Assembly (NCBI GenBank): GCA_949747745.1 | Contig: CATKFT010000134.1 | Location: forward strand, 1-13,146 | Reading direction: 5' to 3' | Length of the DNA stretch: 13,146 nt | Source of the DNA: an uncultured Clostridia bacterium | GTDB lineage: Bacteria > Bacillota_A > Clostridia > TANB77 > CAG-508 | Shown: piece by piece, positions 1 through 6,759 of the stretch | How positions within the stretch are numbered: position 1 is the stretch's first letter | How the letters are laid out: every line of letters starts with the position of its first letter | Notes under the pieces: model-generated | The model's input: only the letters and a program-made list of their open reading frames with translations | Databases searched by the model: none | Told to the model about the DNA's origin: nothing | Program-made: the position numbers and the translations under genes

Positions 1-1551
1 ACATATGCAATATATTTAAGAAAATCAAGAGAAGATATAGAATCTGAAAAATATGGCGAAGGCGAAACTTTAGCAAGGCATGAAAAAATCTTAACTACTT
101 TAGCTAAAAAACGAAACCTACATATCTCAAAAATTTATAGAGAAGTTGTAAGTGGTGAAACGATTAGTGAAAGAAAAGAAATGCAAAAACTTCTTAAAGA
201 TGTTGAAAATGAAAAATGGACTGGTGTTCTAGTTGTTGAAGTAGAAAGACTTGCTCGTGGTGATACAGCTGATCAAGGTAGAGTTTCTAAAGCCTTTAAA
301 TATTCTCATACAAAAATTATTACACCTGTTAAAACTTATGACCCAGATAATGAATTTGACGAAGAGTATTTTGAATTCGGTTTATTTATGTCTAGGAGAG
401 AATATAAGACAATCAATAGACGTTTGCAAAGAGGTCGTGAAATCTCTGTTTCTGAAGGTAAGTTTGTTGGCAATATTGCTCCTTTTGGCTACGATAGAGT
501 TAAACTAAAAGATTCTAAAGGTTATACTTTATCTATTAATCAAGACGAAGCACCAATTGTGAAAGAAATTTTTAGACTATATACTTTTGAAAACAATACA
601 ATAGGCTCTGTTGTAAAACAATTAAATGATATGAATTTAAAACCTAGAATTTCTAATGAATGGACGATTTCTTCAGTAAAAGATATTCTTTCAAACCCTA
701 CCTATATTGGTAAAATTGTATGGAACAGAAGAAAGCAAAAAAAGAAAACAAAGAATGGACATCTTATTATCAGTAGACCTCGTAATCAAGATTATTTAAT
801 TTATGATGGATTACATGAGCCTATTATTGATAATAAAACTTGGGAATTGGTTCAAGAAAAAAGAAAACAAAATACTCCAAAAGTTAAACATAGCAATACT
901 ATTCAAAATCCATTAGTTGGCTTAGTCTTTTGTGAAAAATGTGGTAAACCAATGCAAAGAAGACCGTATACAAAAGCTAATAAACCTGCAACCTTAATAT
1001 GTTCTAATTCTAAATGTGATAATATAAGTTCTAAACTTTATATCGTAGAAAACAAAATAATTGAAGCTTTAAAAATATGGCTTGAAAATTATAAAGTAGA
1101 TTATGATATTAAAGATAATTCAAATACTGAAAATAATAAGATAATTGAAAAATCTATTATTTCTACTAAAAAAGATTTAGAAAAGGAAAATGCTAAACTT
1201 GATAAAATATATCATTTTTTAGAAAATGGTATTTATAGTAAAGATGAATTTGTAAATCGTTCTAAAGCTATAAAAGACAATATTATGAGTTTAGAAAATA
1301 AACTAAAAGAATATAACGAACTGTTAAATAAAAATAATCAAATGCAAAATGAAAAAGAAACTATGATACCTAAATTAGAGAATGTTATTGATTTATATTA
1401 TAAATTAGAAACTGCAGAAGATAAAAATATTTTACTAAAAAGTATAATTGCAAAAGTTACATATCTAAAAAATGAAAAAGCTATAAAAAAAGATTCTGAT
1501 TCAACAAATTTTGAAATACATATATATCCTAAAATATCCTTTTTTAGGTAA
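1..1551 (+). CDS. Large serine recombinase, SprA-like (5' end missing)
   Basis: This is a site-specific recombinase that would integrate or excise the element through a Ser-DNA covalent intermediate. The frame is open to the left edge, giving 516 visible residues; only a few N-terminal residues should be missing. The ATG at 181 is internal, because the catalytic-serine motif YLRKSRED lies before it (Ser at visible residue 9). The resolvase domain continues through SGETISERKEM and VERLARG (to about residue 150), followed by the recombinase domain (NPTYIGKIVWNRRK). A zinc ribbon follows (CEKC from residue 311, with further Cys at 334 and 339), then a charged coiled coil (about 380-460) and a C-terminus ending FEIHIYPKISFFR. 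Motifs such as KTYDPDNEFDEEY and the C-terminal FEI-type ending resemble, from memory, SprA of phage SPbeta, which rejoins spsM during sporulation. It points at the cotJC junction about 400 bases downstream. Confidence 0.93.
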   Translation, partial: TYAIYLRKSREDIESEKYGEGETLARHEKILTTLAKKRNLHISKIYREVVSGETISERKEMQKLLKDVENEKWTGVLVVEVERLARGDTADQGRVSKAFKYSHTKIITPVKTYDPDNEFDEEYFEFGLFMSRREYKTINRRLQRGREISVSEGKFVGNIAPFGYDRVKLKDSKGYTLSINQDEAPIVKEIFRLYTFENNTIGSVVKQLNDMNLKPRISNEWTISSVKDILSNPTYIGKIVWNRRKQKKKTKNGHLIISRPRNQDYLIYDGLHEPIIDNKTWELVQEKRKQNTPKVKHSNTIQNPLVGLVFCEKCGKPMQRRPYTKANKPATLICSNSKCDNISSKLYIVENKIIEALKIWLENYKVDYDIKDNSNTENNKIIEKSIISTKKDLEKENAKLDKIYHFLENGIYSKDEFVNRSKAIKDNIMSLENKLKEYNELLNKNNQMQNEKETMIPKLENVIDLYYKLETAEDKNILLKSIIAKVTYLKNEKAIKKDSDSTNFEIHIYPKISFFR

Positions 1552-1571
1552 AGTAACTTATAATATACTAG

Positions 1572-1594
1572 GAGACTGACACAATGTCAGCCTC
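1572..1594 (-). terminator. Hairpin between convergent genes
   Basis: Two 10-base arms, GAGACTGACA and TGTCAGCCTC, flank a 3-base loop between the recombinase stop and the stop of the zinc-ribbon gene. In minus-strand RNA the single imperfect position is a G-U wobble, so the fold favours termination of the minus-strand gene. No strong U-run follows on either strand, so it may be a weak terminator. Confidence 0.5.
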
Positions 1595-1606
1595 ACTGCA
1601 ATAGAT

Positions 1607-1807
1607 TTAATCCAAGTACTTCTTTTTTCCACATTTGGTACATATTGTTACCTGGCACCGAACCTCCTCCTCATTATACCCTTCTGGCATCTCCCAACGA
1701 TCGACACCTTGTGTAACCACTCTAGATCCATATGGGATACGCTTAATTTTTTTGTCCCAATGAATTGGTCCCCAAATGTGATTGCAGTTATTTGAAAAAT
1801 TATCCAT
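1607..1807 (-). CDS. Small zinc-ribbon protein of the element (66 aa), function unknown
   Basis: I do not recognise a named family. The 66-residue protein has Cys8-x-His10 near the N-terminus and Cys51 and CTKC (56-59) near the C-terminus, consistent with one zinc ribbon of a kind common in small phage and mobile-element proteins. The middle is rich in aromatic and charged residues (HIWGPIHWDKK, DRWEMPEGYNEEE). The start is well supported: AAGGAGACC precedes the ATG, and a strong vegetative promoter lies upstream. It sits between the recombinase gene and the junction with cotJC, so it belongs to the element. Its bases look less AT-rich than the neighbouring genes. A role as recombination directionality factor is conceivable from size and position only. 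Confidence 0.75.
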   Translation of the reverse strand: MDNFSNNCNHIWGPIHWDKKIKRIPYGSRVVTQGVDRWEMPEGYNEEEVRCQVTICTKCGKKKYLD

Positions 1808-1854
1808 AATAATGGTCTCCTTTCTTATTTTACCTCGTTTAATAACTTACCTTG

Positions 1855-1883
1855 ATTATAGCACATTTTACATAAAAAAGCAA
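1855..1883 (-). promoter_or_regulatory. SigA-type promoter of the zinc-ribbon gene
   Basis: On the minus strand, TTGCTT (1878-1883) and a perfect TATAAT (1855-1860) are separated by 17 bases. An extended -10 TG lies just before the hexamer. The start codon is about 48 bases downstream. This suggests expression in vegetative cells rather than only during sporulation. Confidence 0.7.
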
Positions 1884-1905
1884 ATTCGAAAACATACATT
1901 TTACA

Positions 1906-1944
1906 GTCAATAGCTAATTGTAATCAATGTCTTTAGCTATTGAC
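1906..1944. repeat. 11-bp perfect inverted repeat at the element end
   Basis: GTCAATAGCTA (1906-1916) and TAGCTATTGAC (1934-1944) are exact inverted copies separated by 17 bases. They lie between the cotJC stop and the zinc-ribbon promoter, within 10 bases of the junction. On the minus strand no U-run follows, so it is a poor terminator. The position fits the element arm of an attachment site or a binding site for the recombinase or a directionality factor. Confidence 0.6.
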
Positions 1945-1975
1945 AACATCAAGGAGCTAATTCTTCTGTTCCTAT
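1940..1975. other. Putative hybrid attachment site inside cotJC
   Basis: Read on the minus strand, cotJC matches the family through the codons for Gly-Thr-Glu-Glu-Leu-Ala (bases 1955-1972) and then changes. The family continues with His-Leu-Glu, whereas here the next codon is CCT (Pro) followed by TGA. The first C of that codon would also begin a His codon, so the crossover is at or before 1954. One half is gene-derived and the other half element-derived. The exact core cannot be fixed without the other end. Confidence 0.6.
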
Positions 1976-2155
1976 ATCATTTAATATAGCTTTTGCCTTT
2001 TCATCTGGCATACCAAATCTTTGTGACAAATACCTAAGTGACGCAGCAAGTTCCCCATCTGGACCACCATATTGTGAAATGATGAATTTTGCAAGTCTTG
2101 GATTTGCACATTTTATCTTAATTGGATATTCTAATGCTTTTGTATAAGTCCACAT
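1949..2155 (-). CDS. cotJC: Spore coat protein CotJC, N-terminal fragment interrupted by the element
   Basis: CotJC is a manganese-catalase-like component of the spore coat, normally about 190 residues. This frame gives 68: MWTYTKALEYP, then NPRLAKFIISQYGGPDGELAASLRYLSQRF and IGTEELA, all typical of the N-terminus, then Pro and stop. The family continues at this point with His-Leu-Glu of the metal-binding helix, so the fragment should lack catalase activity. I choose the ATG at 2155: an AAAGGGGGG ribosome site precedes it, it overlaps the cotJB stop as TAATG, and the family starts MW. The longer frame to 2203 has no support. The gene may be inactivated, or it may be a split gene restored by excision in sporulating mother cells; the sequence alone does not decide. 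Confidence 0.88.
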   Translation of the reverse strand: MWTYTKALEYPIKIKCANPRLAKFIISQYGGPDGELAASLRYLSQRFGMPDEKAKAILNDIGTEELAP

Positions 2156-2496
2156 TAAAAATCCCCCCTTTCCCATGGCCATGGTTCTTCTAGCCATCTC
2201 CATTTTTTACATGGATAAAAAATAGTTAATGGTCCAAACATTTTTTGATACTTATCTGCTAATTCTTTTGCTTTTTTAGCATATTCTCTATGCAAACATA
2301 ATGCTTTTTCATCATCTGGATGAGTGTCCAAATATAATCCAAGTTCTATTATAGAAAACTTATATGCTCTTAATTGCATCATCATTTCTTCTCTTAATTC
2401 ATTTTTGCATTTACAACCCATTTCATCATTATTTTCACATTGACATCCACAAGGTTTGCACTCACAATTACAATTTCTATTTTCCTCTTCTAACAT
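2155..2496 (-). CDS. cotJB: Spore coat protein CotJB
   Basis: CotJB is a small inner-coat-associated protein encoded between cotJA and cotJC. The family core is visible at about residues 40-92 (LRAYKFSIIELGLYLDTHPDD, then the helix ending KYQKMFGPL), followed by an aromatic tail with several Trp (KKWRWLEEPWPWE). It differs from the compact Bacillus protein, as I recall it, by an N-terminal extension of about 30 residues with eight Cys in CxC and CxxC patterns. The start overlaps the end of cotJA by 7 bases, and its ribosome site GGAGAGGGG lies within cotJA. The stop overlaps the cotJC start by one base, so the three genes look translationally coupled. Confidence 0.93.
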   Translation of the reverse strand: MLEEENRNCNCECKPCGCQCENNDEMGCKCKNELREEMMMQLRAYKFSIIELGLYLDTHPDDEKALCLHREYAKKAKELADKYQKMFGPLTIFYPCKKWRWLEEPWPWERGDF

Positions 2497-2849
2497 TTGT
2501 TACACCCCTCTCCTATTTGATTTGTTTGCTTAATATATTCTATTTCCTCCATACTTTGACATGGTACATATGGACTTACTAATTCTGGAAAAATTGTTCC
2601 CATTTTTAATCCTACACAAGGTTTAAAAGTTTTATCCATTGTTTGCCATGGCACATAACTTTGCCCAAACATTGGGTTAGTTGGAAATACAGATTCTTCT
2701 TCATCAAAACCGCATCCACATTCGCATTCGTCATCATCTTGACATGGACATTCATGTCCTGCATGTTTGCATGCTTTTTCCATAAGATCATCTGTATATT
2801 TAGAATAATTACTTAAACAACATTTATGACAATTACATCTTCTACGCAT
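2490..2849 (-). CDS. cotJA: Spore coat-associated protein CotJA
   Basis: This is the first gene of the cotJ operon. The family signature lies at residues 65-97: YVPWQTMDKTFKPCVGLKMG and then TIFPELVSPYVPCQS. The first 50 residues are an unusual Cys-rich and acidic segment (MRRRCNCHKCC, HECPCQDDDECECGCG), and the protein ends CNKC, giving 14 Cys in 119 residues. Such a region could bind metal or form disulphide cross-links in the coat; this is inference. The start is supported by AAAGGAGG seven bases upstream and by a SigE-like promoter. The products are expected in the mother cell and then on the forespore surface. Confidence 0.92.
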   Translation of the reverse strand: MRRRCNCHKCCLSNYSKYTDDLMEKACKHAGHECPCQDDDECECGCGFDEEESVFPTNPMFGQSYVPWQTMDKTFKPCVGLKMGTIFPELVSPYVPCQSMEEIEYIKQTNQIGEGCNKC

Positions 2850-2878
2850 TTATATTCCTCCTTTTTTTGATATACTAC

Positions 2879-2908
2879 ATATTATGACAATAATTTTGCA
2901 AATGTTAC
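2879..2908 (-). promoter_or_regulatory. SigE-like (mother-cell) promoter of cotJABC
   Basis: On the minus strand, GTAACATT (2901-2908) and CATAATAT (2879-2886) are separated by 14 bases. Each matches six of eight positions of the SigE consensus elements GTCATATT and CATACAAT. The -10 also fits the CATA core used by SigK. Bacillus cotJ is known to be SigE-dependent, which agrees. Confidence 0.6.
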
Positions 2909-3000
2909 AAAATTCATTTATCTAAAATGTAGCTTTGCCACTTGAATAAGTAATATTTACTCTTACCACCTAACTTAAATCTATTATTTTTCTATTATCT

Positions 3001-3038
3001 AAAAAAGAGCGTTATTCGGTATTTATTACCAATAACGC
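3001..3038 (-). terminator. Rho-independent terminator after spoIIP
   Basis: GCGTTATT (3009-3016) and AATAACGC (3031-3038) form an 8-base stem, extended by GGTA/TACC around a short loop. In the minus-strand RNA the hairpin is followed by UCUUUUUU. It separates spoIIP from the cotJ operon. Confidence 0.85.
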
Positions 3039-3055
3039 CTTATATAACTTCAGTT

Positions 3056-3080
3056 AATCCCCCAGTTATACTGGAGGATT
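3056..3080 (-). terminator. Second hairpin just after the spoIIP stop
   Basis: On the minus strand ATCCTCCAGT and ACTGGGGGAT pair around a 3-base loop with one G-U wobble. There is no U-run directly after it; the stronger terminator follows about 20 bases later. It may protect the 3' end of the transcript or help termination. Confidence 0.45.
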
Positions 3081-3085
3081 ATCAT

Positions 3086-4210
3086 TTACTTTACAATTTC
3101 ACTAATTATTTTAGATAAATATTTCATACTAACTAAGCATTCTTCCATTGTATTTCCAGTTGCTCCAACTTCTATTATGACAGAAGCTTTTGTTAAATGC
3201 TGATTATATCTTGAATTACGTACTATAATTGGTCTAAATAATCCTGGATATAACTCATTTGCCTTTTCTTGCATCTTTACAGCAAACTTTAAATTCTGTT
3301 GCCAATTAAGATGCTCTAATCCTCCACCATCAGTTCCTATAACAAACATCATTTGCGCTGCCACTTCATCTCCTATTTTCACACTTGGTGCATAATTCGC
3401 ATTGCTACCTACAGCATCTCTGTGTAAATCAATTACTATTTGTGCATTTGAATCTTTATTTAAAATATTTTGTACCGTTGTAAGTGACCTTCCATATGAA
3501 CCACTATATGCTGGATAGTCATGATATGTCTTATCATGTTTTACATTATAGCCATAACTTGTTAAATATTTACTAAGTTCATCTCCAACTCTTGAAACTG
3601 AATAATTTAAATCTGTAGTTCTATAACTTCCTGTCATTTCATAATTAAAATTTTCACTTGGAGTGTAGCTTTCACATGTATGTGTATGAAAAATAATAAT
3701 ATCCTTATTGTTTTCAAGTGACATATTTGGAGTTAATATTTCTTCTGTAATTTCTTTATCAGATTCATTTTTTACTTTTACACTACCAAAGCTTTGATTA
3801 TATTTAGGTGTAATATTATTTTCTTCTATTTCAGATGTTTCTACATCTGTTTTAGCTATTTCAATATTGTCATCTTCTTCATCTTCATTTTCAGCAGGTT
3901 TTATCTCATCTATTTCTTCTCCATCTACAATTATATTATCCATCATAGGTAACTCTACACTAAGCATCCTTTTTAATGTAGCTCCTCTTGAAGTACTAAC
4001 TACATCTCGTAACCTATGTATATTATTATCTTCACTTATTTTAGGTAAAGTATCATTTAAGCAACCTATTAAATTTATATTCATTAGCTCACTATTAAAA
4101 GTAATTTTCTTTCTAGTAAAATTTGCAATATAAACTACACAAACTAAAACTGCTGTACATAGTAAATATTTGCTAATGCTCTTCAAATTAATTATAGTAA
4201 CATTTATCAT
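3086..4210 (-). CDS. spoIIP: Stage II sporulation protein P (SpoIIP)
   Basis: SpoIIP is the membrane-anchored peptidoglycan amidase/endopeptidase that works with SpoIID and SpoIIM to drive forespore engulfment. There is one N-terminal membrane segment (about 13-30), a long variable linker with an acidic stretch (about 97-131), and the catalytic domain from about 168. Conserved motifs include FHTHTCESY (His175, Glu180), IDLHRDA (His263) and SVIIEVGATGN (Glu347), which match the metal-binding amidase pattern. AAAGGAG lies seven bases before the ATG. It follows blaR1 by 72 bases, and I see no convincing SigE promoter there, so its own promoter may lie within the end of blaR1. The terminators downstream show it ends the transcript. 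Confidence 0.93.
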   Translation of the reverse strand: MINVTIINLKSISKYLLCTAVLVCVVYIANFTRKKITFNSELMNINLIGCLNDTLPKISEDNNIHRLRDVVSTSRGATLKRMLSVELPMMDNIIVDGEEIDEIKPAENEDEEDDNIEIAKTDVETSEIEENNITPKYNQSFGSVKVKNESDKEITEEILTPNMSLENNKDIIIFHTHTCESYTPSENFNYEMTGSYRTTDLNYSVSRVGDELSKYLTSYGYNVKHDKTYHDYPAYSGSYGRSLTTVQNILNKDSNAQIVIDLHRDAVGSNANYAPSVKIGDEVAAQMMFVIGTDGGGLEHLNWQQNLKFAVKMQEKANELYPGLFRPIIVRNSRYNQHLTKASVIIEVGATGNTMEECLVSMKYLSKIISEIVK

Positions 4211-4229
4211 GTTCTTTCTCCTTTGTTAT

Positions 4230-4270
4230 AAATTACAGTTATATAATTATATTAATCTTTTCTGTAATTT
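4230..4270. repeat. Inverted repeat between blaR1 and spoIIP
   Basis: AAATTACAG (4230-4238) and CTGTAATTT (4262-4270) are exact inverted copies separated by 23 AT-rich bases. The arms contain TTACA and TGTAA, the same half-sites as the BlaI-type operators elsewhere in the window, but not at operator spacing. It could be a weak terminator for blaR1 or a regulatory site; neither is established. Confidence 0.4.
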
Positions 4271-4282
4271 AGAACATAATTA

Positions 4283-6268
4283 TTAGTTTGTCTGTTTTAA
4301 AAAATACACATCAGTTCCATTTTCTAAACTCATTAAAAGAACACTACTACTTTCATCTAAAATTTCAACTATCTTCATTTCATTATTATTAGTTGTTAAT
4401 ATAGCTTTTTCTCCATTTCCCAATATTCTATATTTTCCTATAAAATTATCTATTTCCTCTTCTTGATACACACCTATAAGCTCTGAAAATGTTCCATCAC
4501 TTTCTATTGATAATTCTCCGCCATATGCTATTCCTGAACCATATACATCTCTTAAACTTATTTCTTTTCCATTTTGCTTAGCCATATATGGTTTCCAATT
4601 TCCTATTAATCTATTTTCCTTGGTTTTGTATATATTTTCTCCATTTGTTTGTAAATTTGCTCCATTTACCTCTTTATTATTGTCTAAATATTTATAATAT
4701 TCTTTTGCTTTAATATTAATCTTTTCCTCAGTAACTTCTGACTTTTTTTCCTCCATTTTCTCTATAATTTCTTTTGGAAATATCTCTTTAATAGAATTAG
4801 TATAATCCTCTCCATCTCTTGGTACTTGATAATCTATAACTTCATTATTCTTTATTCTAAATTTATATGGCATTGAACTTCCACTTTCATGTAACTCATA
4901 ATCTTGTACATAATATGATTTAACTAATATCCACGCATATACAAAAACTTCTTCATTTTCTTTAGAAATTCCCAATTTTGCAGTACTTGCAAAAACTTTA
5001 AAATCATCATTTTCACTATCTATATAATTTTCTTGCATTTCTTTATAATGCTTTTGTCTTTCTAACTCCATAAGATATTCTTCTACTTCTATATATATCT
5101 TTTCTTCATCTAATAAACTTATTTGTGTAGCTTTTACTACAAACGGAATTATAGTACAAATTATAATTAATGTAATTAGAATTACACTAGAAATTTTATA
5201 CTTTCTTAATGTGGTTGATGCTTTTATTTTTCTTATTCTTCTTTCCATATTTTTATTATCATCTGTAACACATAACATCTTTGTGCCTAATCTTCCCGCT
5301 TCATAAGTTTGTAGTAAGCTTATTAATGTTAAACCATACTGCTTTTTTTCCTCTGTATCCATTTTATCTAATGCTATTTCATCTGTTGCAAGTTCCATTT
5401 CTTGTCTCATTTTCCTAAAAAATTTATATATAAATGGATTAAACCAATGTATGCTTGTCATAATTAGTAAAATATAGTTAGTTACTATATCTTTTCTTTT
5501 ATAATGTGATAATTCATGCATAAATACATTTTCTATAACTCCCACATCTTTTCTTATAAATTCTTTTGAGACTAATATCTTAGGCTTTATTAACCCATAA
5601 ATACATGGTGATGCATTAATATTTTGTACTCTTATTTCTATTTTTTTATTAATTCTTAATTTTCTTTTACATCTTGTTAATACTAGCATAATCATACTAT
5701 CTTCTATTTTTTCTGACTTACTAATTCTATAATTTATATTAATATTCCCTATAATAAATACAATCCCACTTATAACTAAACCCGCAATCCATATTATTGG
5801 TATAACATTAATTATCATAGATAAAAAACTATATTTCGTACTATTACTTTCGCTAAGTTTAGTTGTTTCTAAAGTAGTATATGTACTTTCATTATTAAAC
5901 ACATTTTCTGTCTTTCTTGATACTTCTGATTTTAATTCTTTATAATCTTGGTCTTTTTCTATATTGGATATATTTTGAATATTATCATCTAACATGTAAC
6001 CATTTAAAGTTTGCTCCACATTATCAATTATTGATGTTAATGCAAAATCACTATTTATATTAATCTGAATCCTACTAATTGGTATCATAAGAAAAATAAC
6101 TGGAATTAATAAAGTACAACATTTCCACTTTGCAGAAATCTTATTATCTAAAATTTTTGTAAAAATTAAAATTAATATTCCTAATATACTTCCTACAATT
6201 GACATATATAATACTTTGTAAAAAATTGGTGCTAGCAAACTCGCAATATTTATTAATCCTTCTAGCAT
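4283..6268 (-). CDS. blaR1: BlaR1-type M56 metalloprotease sensor with an atypical sensor domain
   Basis: This is a membrane protease-receptor that should sense an external signal and trigger loss of the BlaI repressor. Membrane segments are predicted near 10-38, 48-66, 148-174, perhaps 262-282, and 358-378. The M56 catalytic site is HELSH (251-255), with the downstream EMELATDE motif. The extracellular C-terminal 280 residues are not a typical class D penicillin-binding domain. A STAK tetrad exists at 428-431, but I find no KTG motif or matching context. Instead there is a segment with VYAWILVKSYY and GSSMPYKF, then a region from about 553 (LIGNWKPY, GELSIESDGTFSELIGVY, KYRILGNGEKAIL) that looks like a small lipocalin-like beta fold. 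The ligand is therefore unknown. The gene begins two bases after the blaI stop, with GTGAGGA as ribosome site. Confidence 0.88.
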   Translation of the reverse strand: MLEGLINIASLLAPIFYKVLYMSIVGSILGILILIFTKILDNKISAKWKCCTLLIPVIFLMIPISRIQININSDFALTSIIDNVEQTLNGYMLDDNIQNISNIEKDQDYKELKSEVSRKTENVFNNESTYTTLETTKLSESNSTKYSFLSMIINVIPIIWIAGLVISGIVFIIGNININYRISKSEKIEDSMIMLVLTRCKRKLRINKKIEIRVQNINASPCIYGLIKPKILVSKEFIRKDVGVIENVFMHELSHYKRKDIVTNYILLIMTSIHWFNPFIYKFFRKMRQEMELATDEIALDKMDTEEKKQYGLTLISLLQTYEAGRLGTKMLCVTDDNKNMERRIRKIKASTTLRKYKISSVILITLIIICTIIPFVVKATQISLLDEEKIYIEVEEYLMELERQKHYKEMQENYIDSENDDFKVFASTAKLGISKENEEVFVYAWILVKSYYVQDYELHESGSSMPYKFRIKNNEVIDYQVPRDGEDYTNSIKEIFPKEIIEKMEEKKSEVTEEKINIKAKEYYKYLDNNKEVNGANLQTNGENIYKTKENRLIGNWKPYMAKQNGKEISLRDVYGSGIAYGGELSIESDGTFSELIGVYQEEEIDNFIGKYRILGNGEKAILTTNNNEMKIVEILDESSSVLLMSLENGTDVYFLKQTN

Positions 6269-6270
6269 AG

Positions 6271-6657
6271 CTAATCCTCACTTTCTAATATATCAATTAA
6301 TTTCTGAAGTTCTTGTTTTGATACCTTTTGATTTTCTACAAAATTTAATAACAAATTATTTGTTTTCCCATTATACAATTTTTTTAAAAAATTCTCATTT
6401 TGATTTTCTAAAAACTTATTTTTATTAACCATTGGAATATATACTGTATCTTTTACCCCTATTTTTTTTGATTTAACAGACCCCTTTAAAATCAGTCTTC
6501 TTAATAATGTTTTAATTGTATTTCTATTTTTATCTTCTTTACTATTCAGTTCTTCTATAATTTTATTCAAATCACACTCTTTATTCTTCCATAATACTTG
6601 CATAATTTCCAATTCTGCATCTGTTATATCATATTTATCTTGCATTATAAAACTCAT
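6271..6657 (-). CDS. blaI: BlaI/MecI-family transcriptional repressor
   Basis: This is a winged-helix dimeric repressor. The DNA-binding domain is about residues 9-76 (ITDAELEIMQVLW, NRNTIKTLLRRLILKGSVKSKK), followed by the dimerisation helices. LLLNFVEN (102-109) keeps the Asn-Phe bond that is cleaved in staphylococcal BlaI and MecI when BlaR1 or MecR1 is activated. Start choice is uncertain. The ATG at 6657 has AAGGA directly against it, too close for ideal use, whereas the ATG at 6645 (MQDKYDITDAE) is 12 bases from it and gives the usual family N-terminus. It forms an operon with blaR1. A TTACA-CC-TGTAA dyad lies in its promoter region, as expected for autorepression. Confidence 0.93.
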   Translation of the reverse strand: MSFIMQDKYDITDAELEIMQVLWKNKECDLNKIIEELNSKEDKNRNTIKTLLRRLILKGSVKSKKIGVKDTVYIPMVNKNKFLENQNENFLKKLYNGKTNNLLLNFVENQKVSKQELQKLIDILESED

Positions 6658-6691
6658 TCCTTTCTAGGTTTATATAAAATTATTTATTTTA

Positions 6692-6707
6692 GATTACACC
6701 TGTAACC
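6692..6707. promoter_or_regulatory. BlaI-type operator at the blaI promoter
   Basis: GATTACACCTGTAACC contains the TACA-NN-TGTA core known for BlaI and MecI operators. It begins 7 bases after the putative -10 hexamer on the minus strand, so bound repressor would cover the transcription start. Confidence 0.85.
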
Positions 6708-6713
6708 AGTTAT

Positions 6714-6742
6714 AGATTATTCTATTTTCCCTATTTTGTCAA
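6714..6742 (-). promoter_or_regulatory. SigA-type promoter of blaI-blaR1
   Basis: A perfect TTGACA (6737-6742, minus strand) is followed at 17 bases by TAATCT (6714-6719). The -10 is weak. The context TTGACAAAAT is identical to that of the asnB promoter, which supports both. The promoter starts just after asnB, and no GC-rich terminator separates them, so asnB transcripts may also read into blaI. Confidence 0.7.
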
Positions 6743-6759
6743 GAGTTCTAAAAATATTT

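Larger units (their letters stand above)
1..1954. mobile_element. Right end of an element integrated in cotJC
   Basis: The sequence from the left edge to about 1954 interrupts the cotJ operon. It holds a large serine recombinase gene reading toward the junction and a small zinc-ribbon gene between the recombinase and the junction. Large serine recombinases commonly lie next to one attachment site of the element they mobilise. The boundary is inferred from where the CotJC reading frame stops matching the family, after the bases coding for Glu-Glu-Leu-Ala. The rest of the element, its other attachment site and the 3' part of cotJC are outside the window, so I cannot say whether it is a prophage, a skin-like remnant or an integrative element. 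Confidence 0.75.

Noticed and set aside
1946..1960. AAGGAG on the plus strand at the junction as a ribosome site
   Set aside because: It is the complement of the CotJC Ala-Pro codons, and no plus-strand gene follows.
1949..2203. A longer 84-residue CotJC starting at 2203
   Set aside because: The extra residues are out of the family pattern, lie wholly inside cotJB, and lack a ribosome site; the ATG at 2155 has one and gives the MW start.
4976..4987. STAK tetrad in BlaR1 as an acylated beta-lactam sensor serine
   Set aside because: No KTG motif or PBP-like spacing is found around it, and the flanking residues look like a beta strand of another domain.
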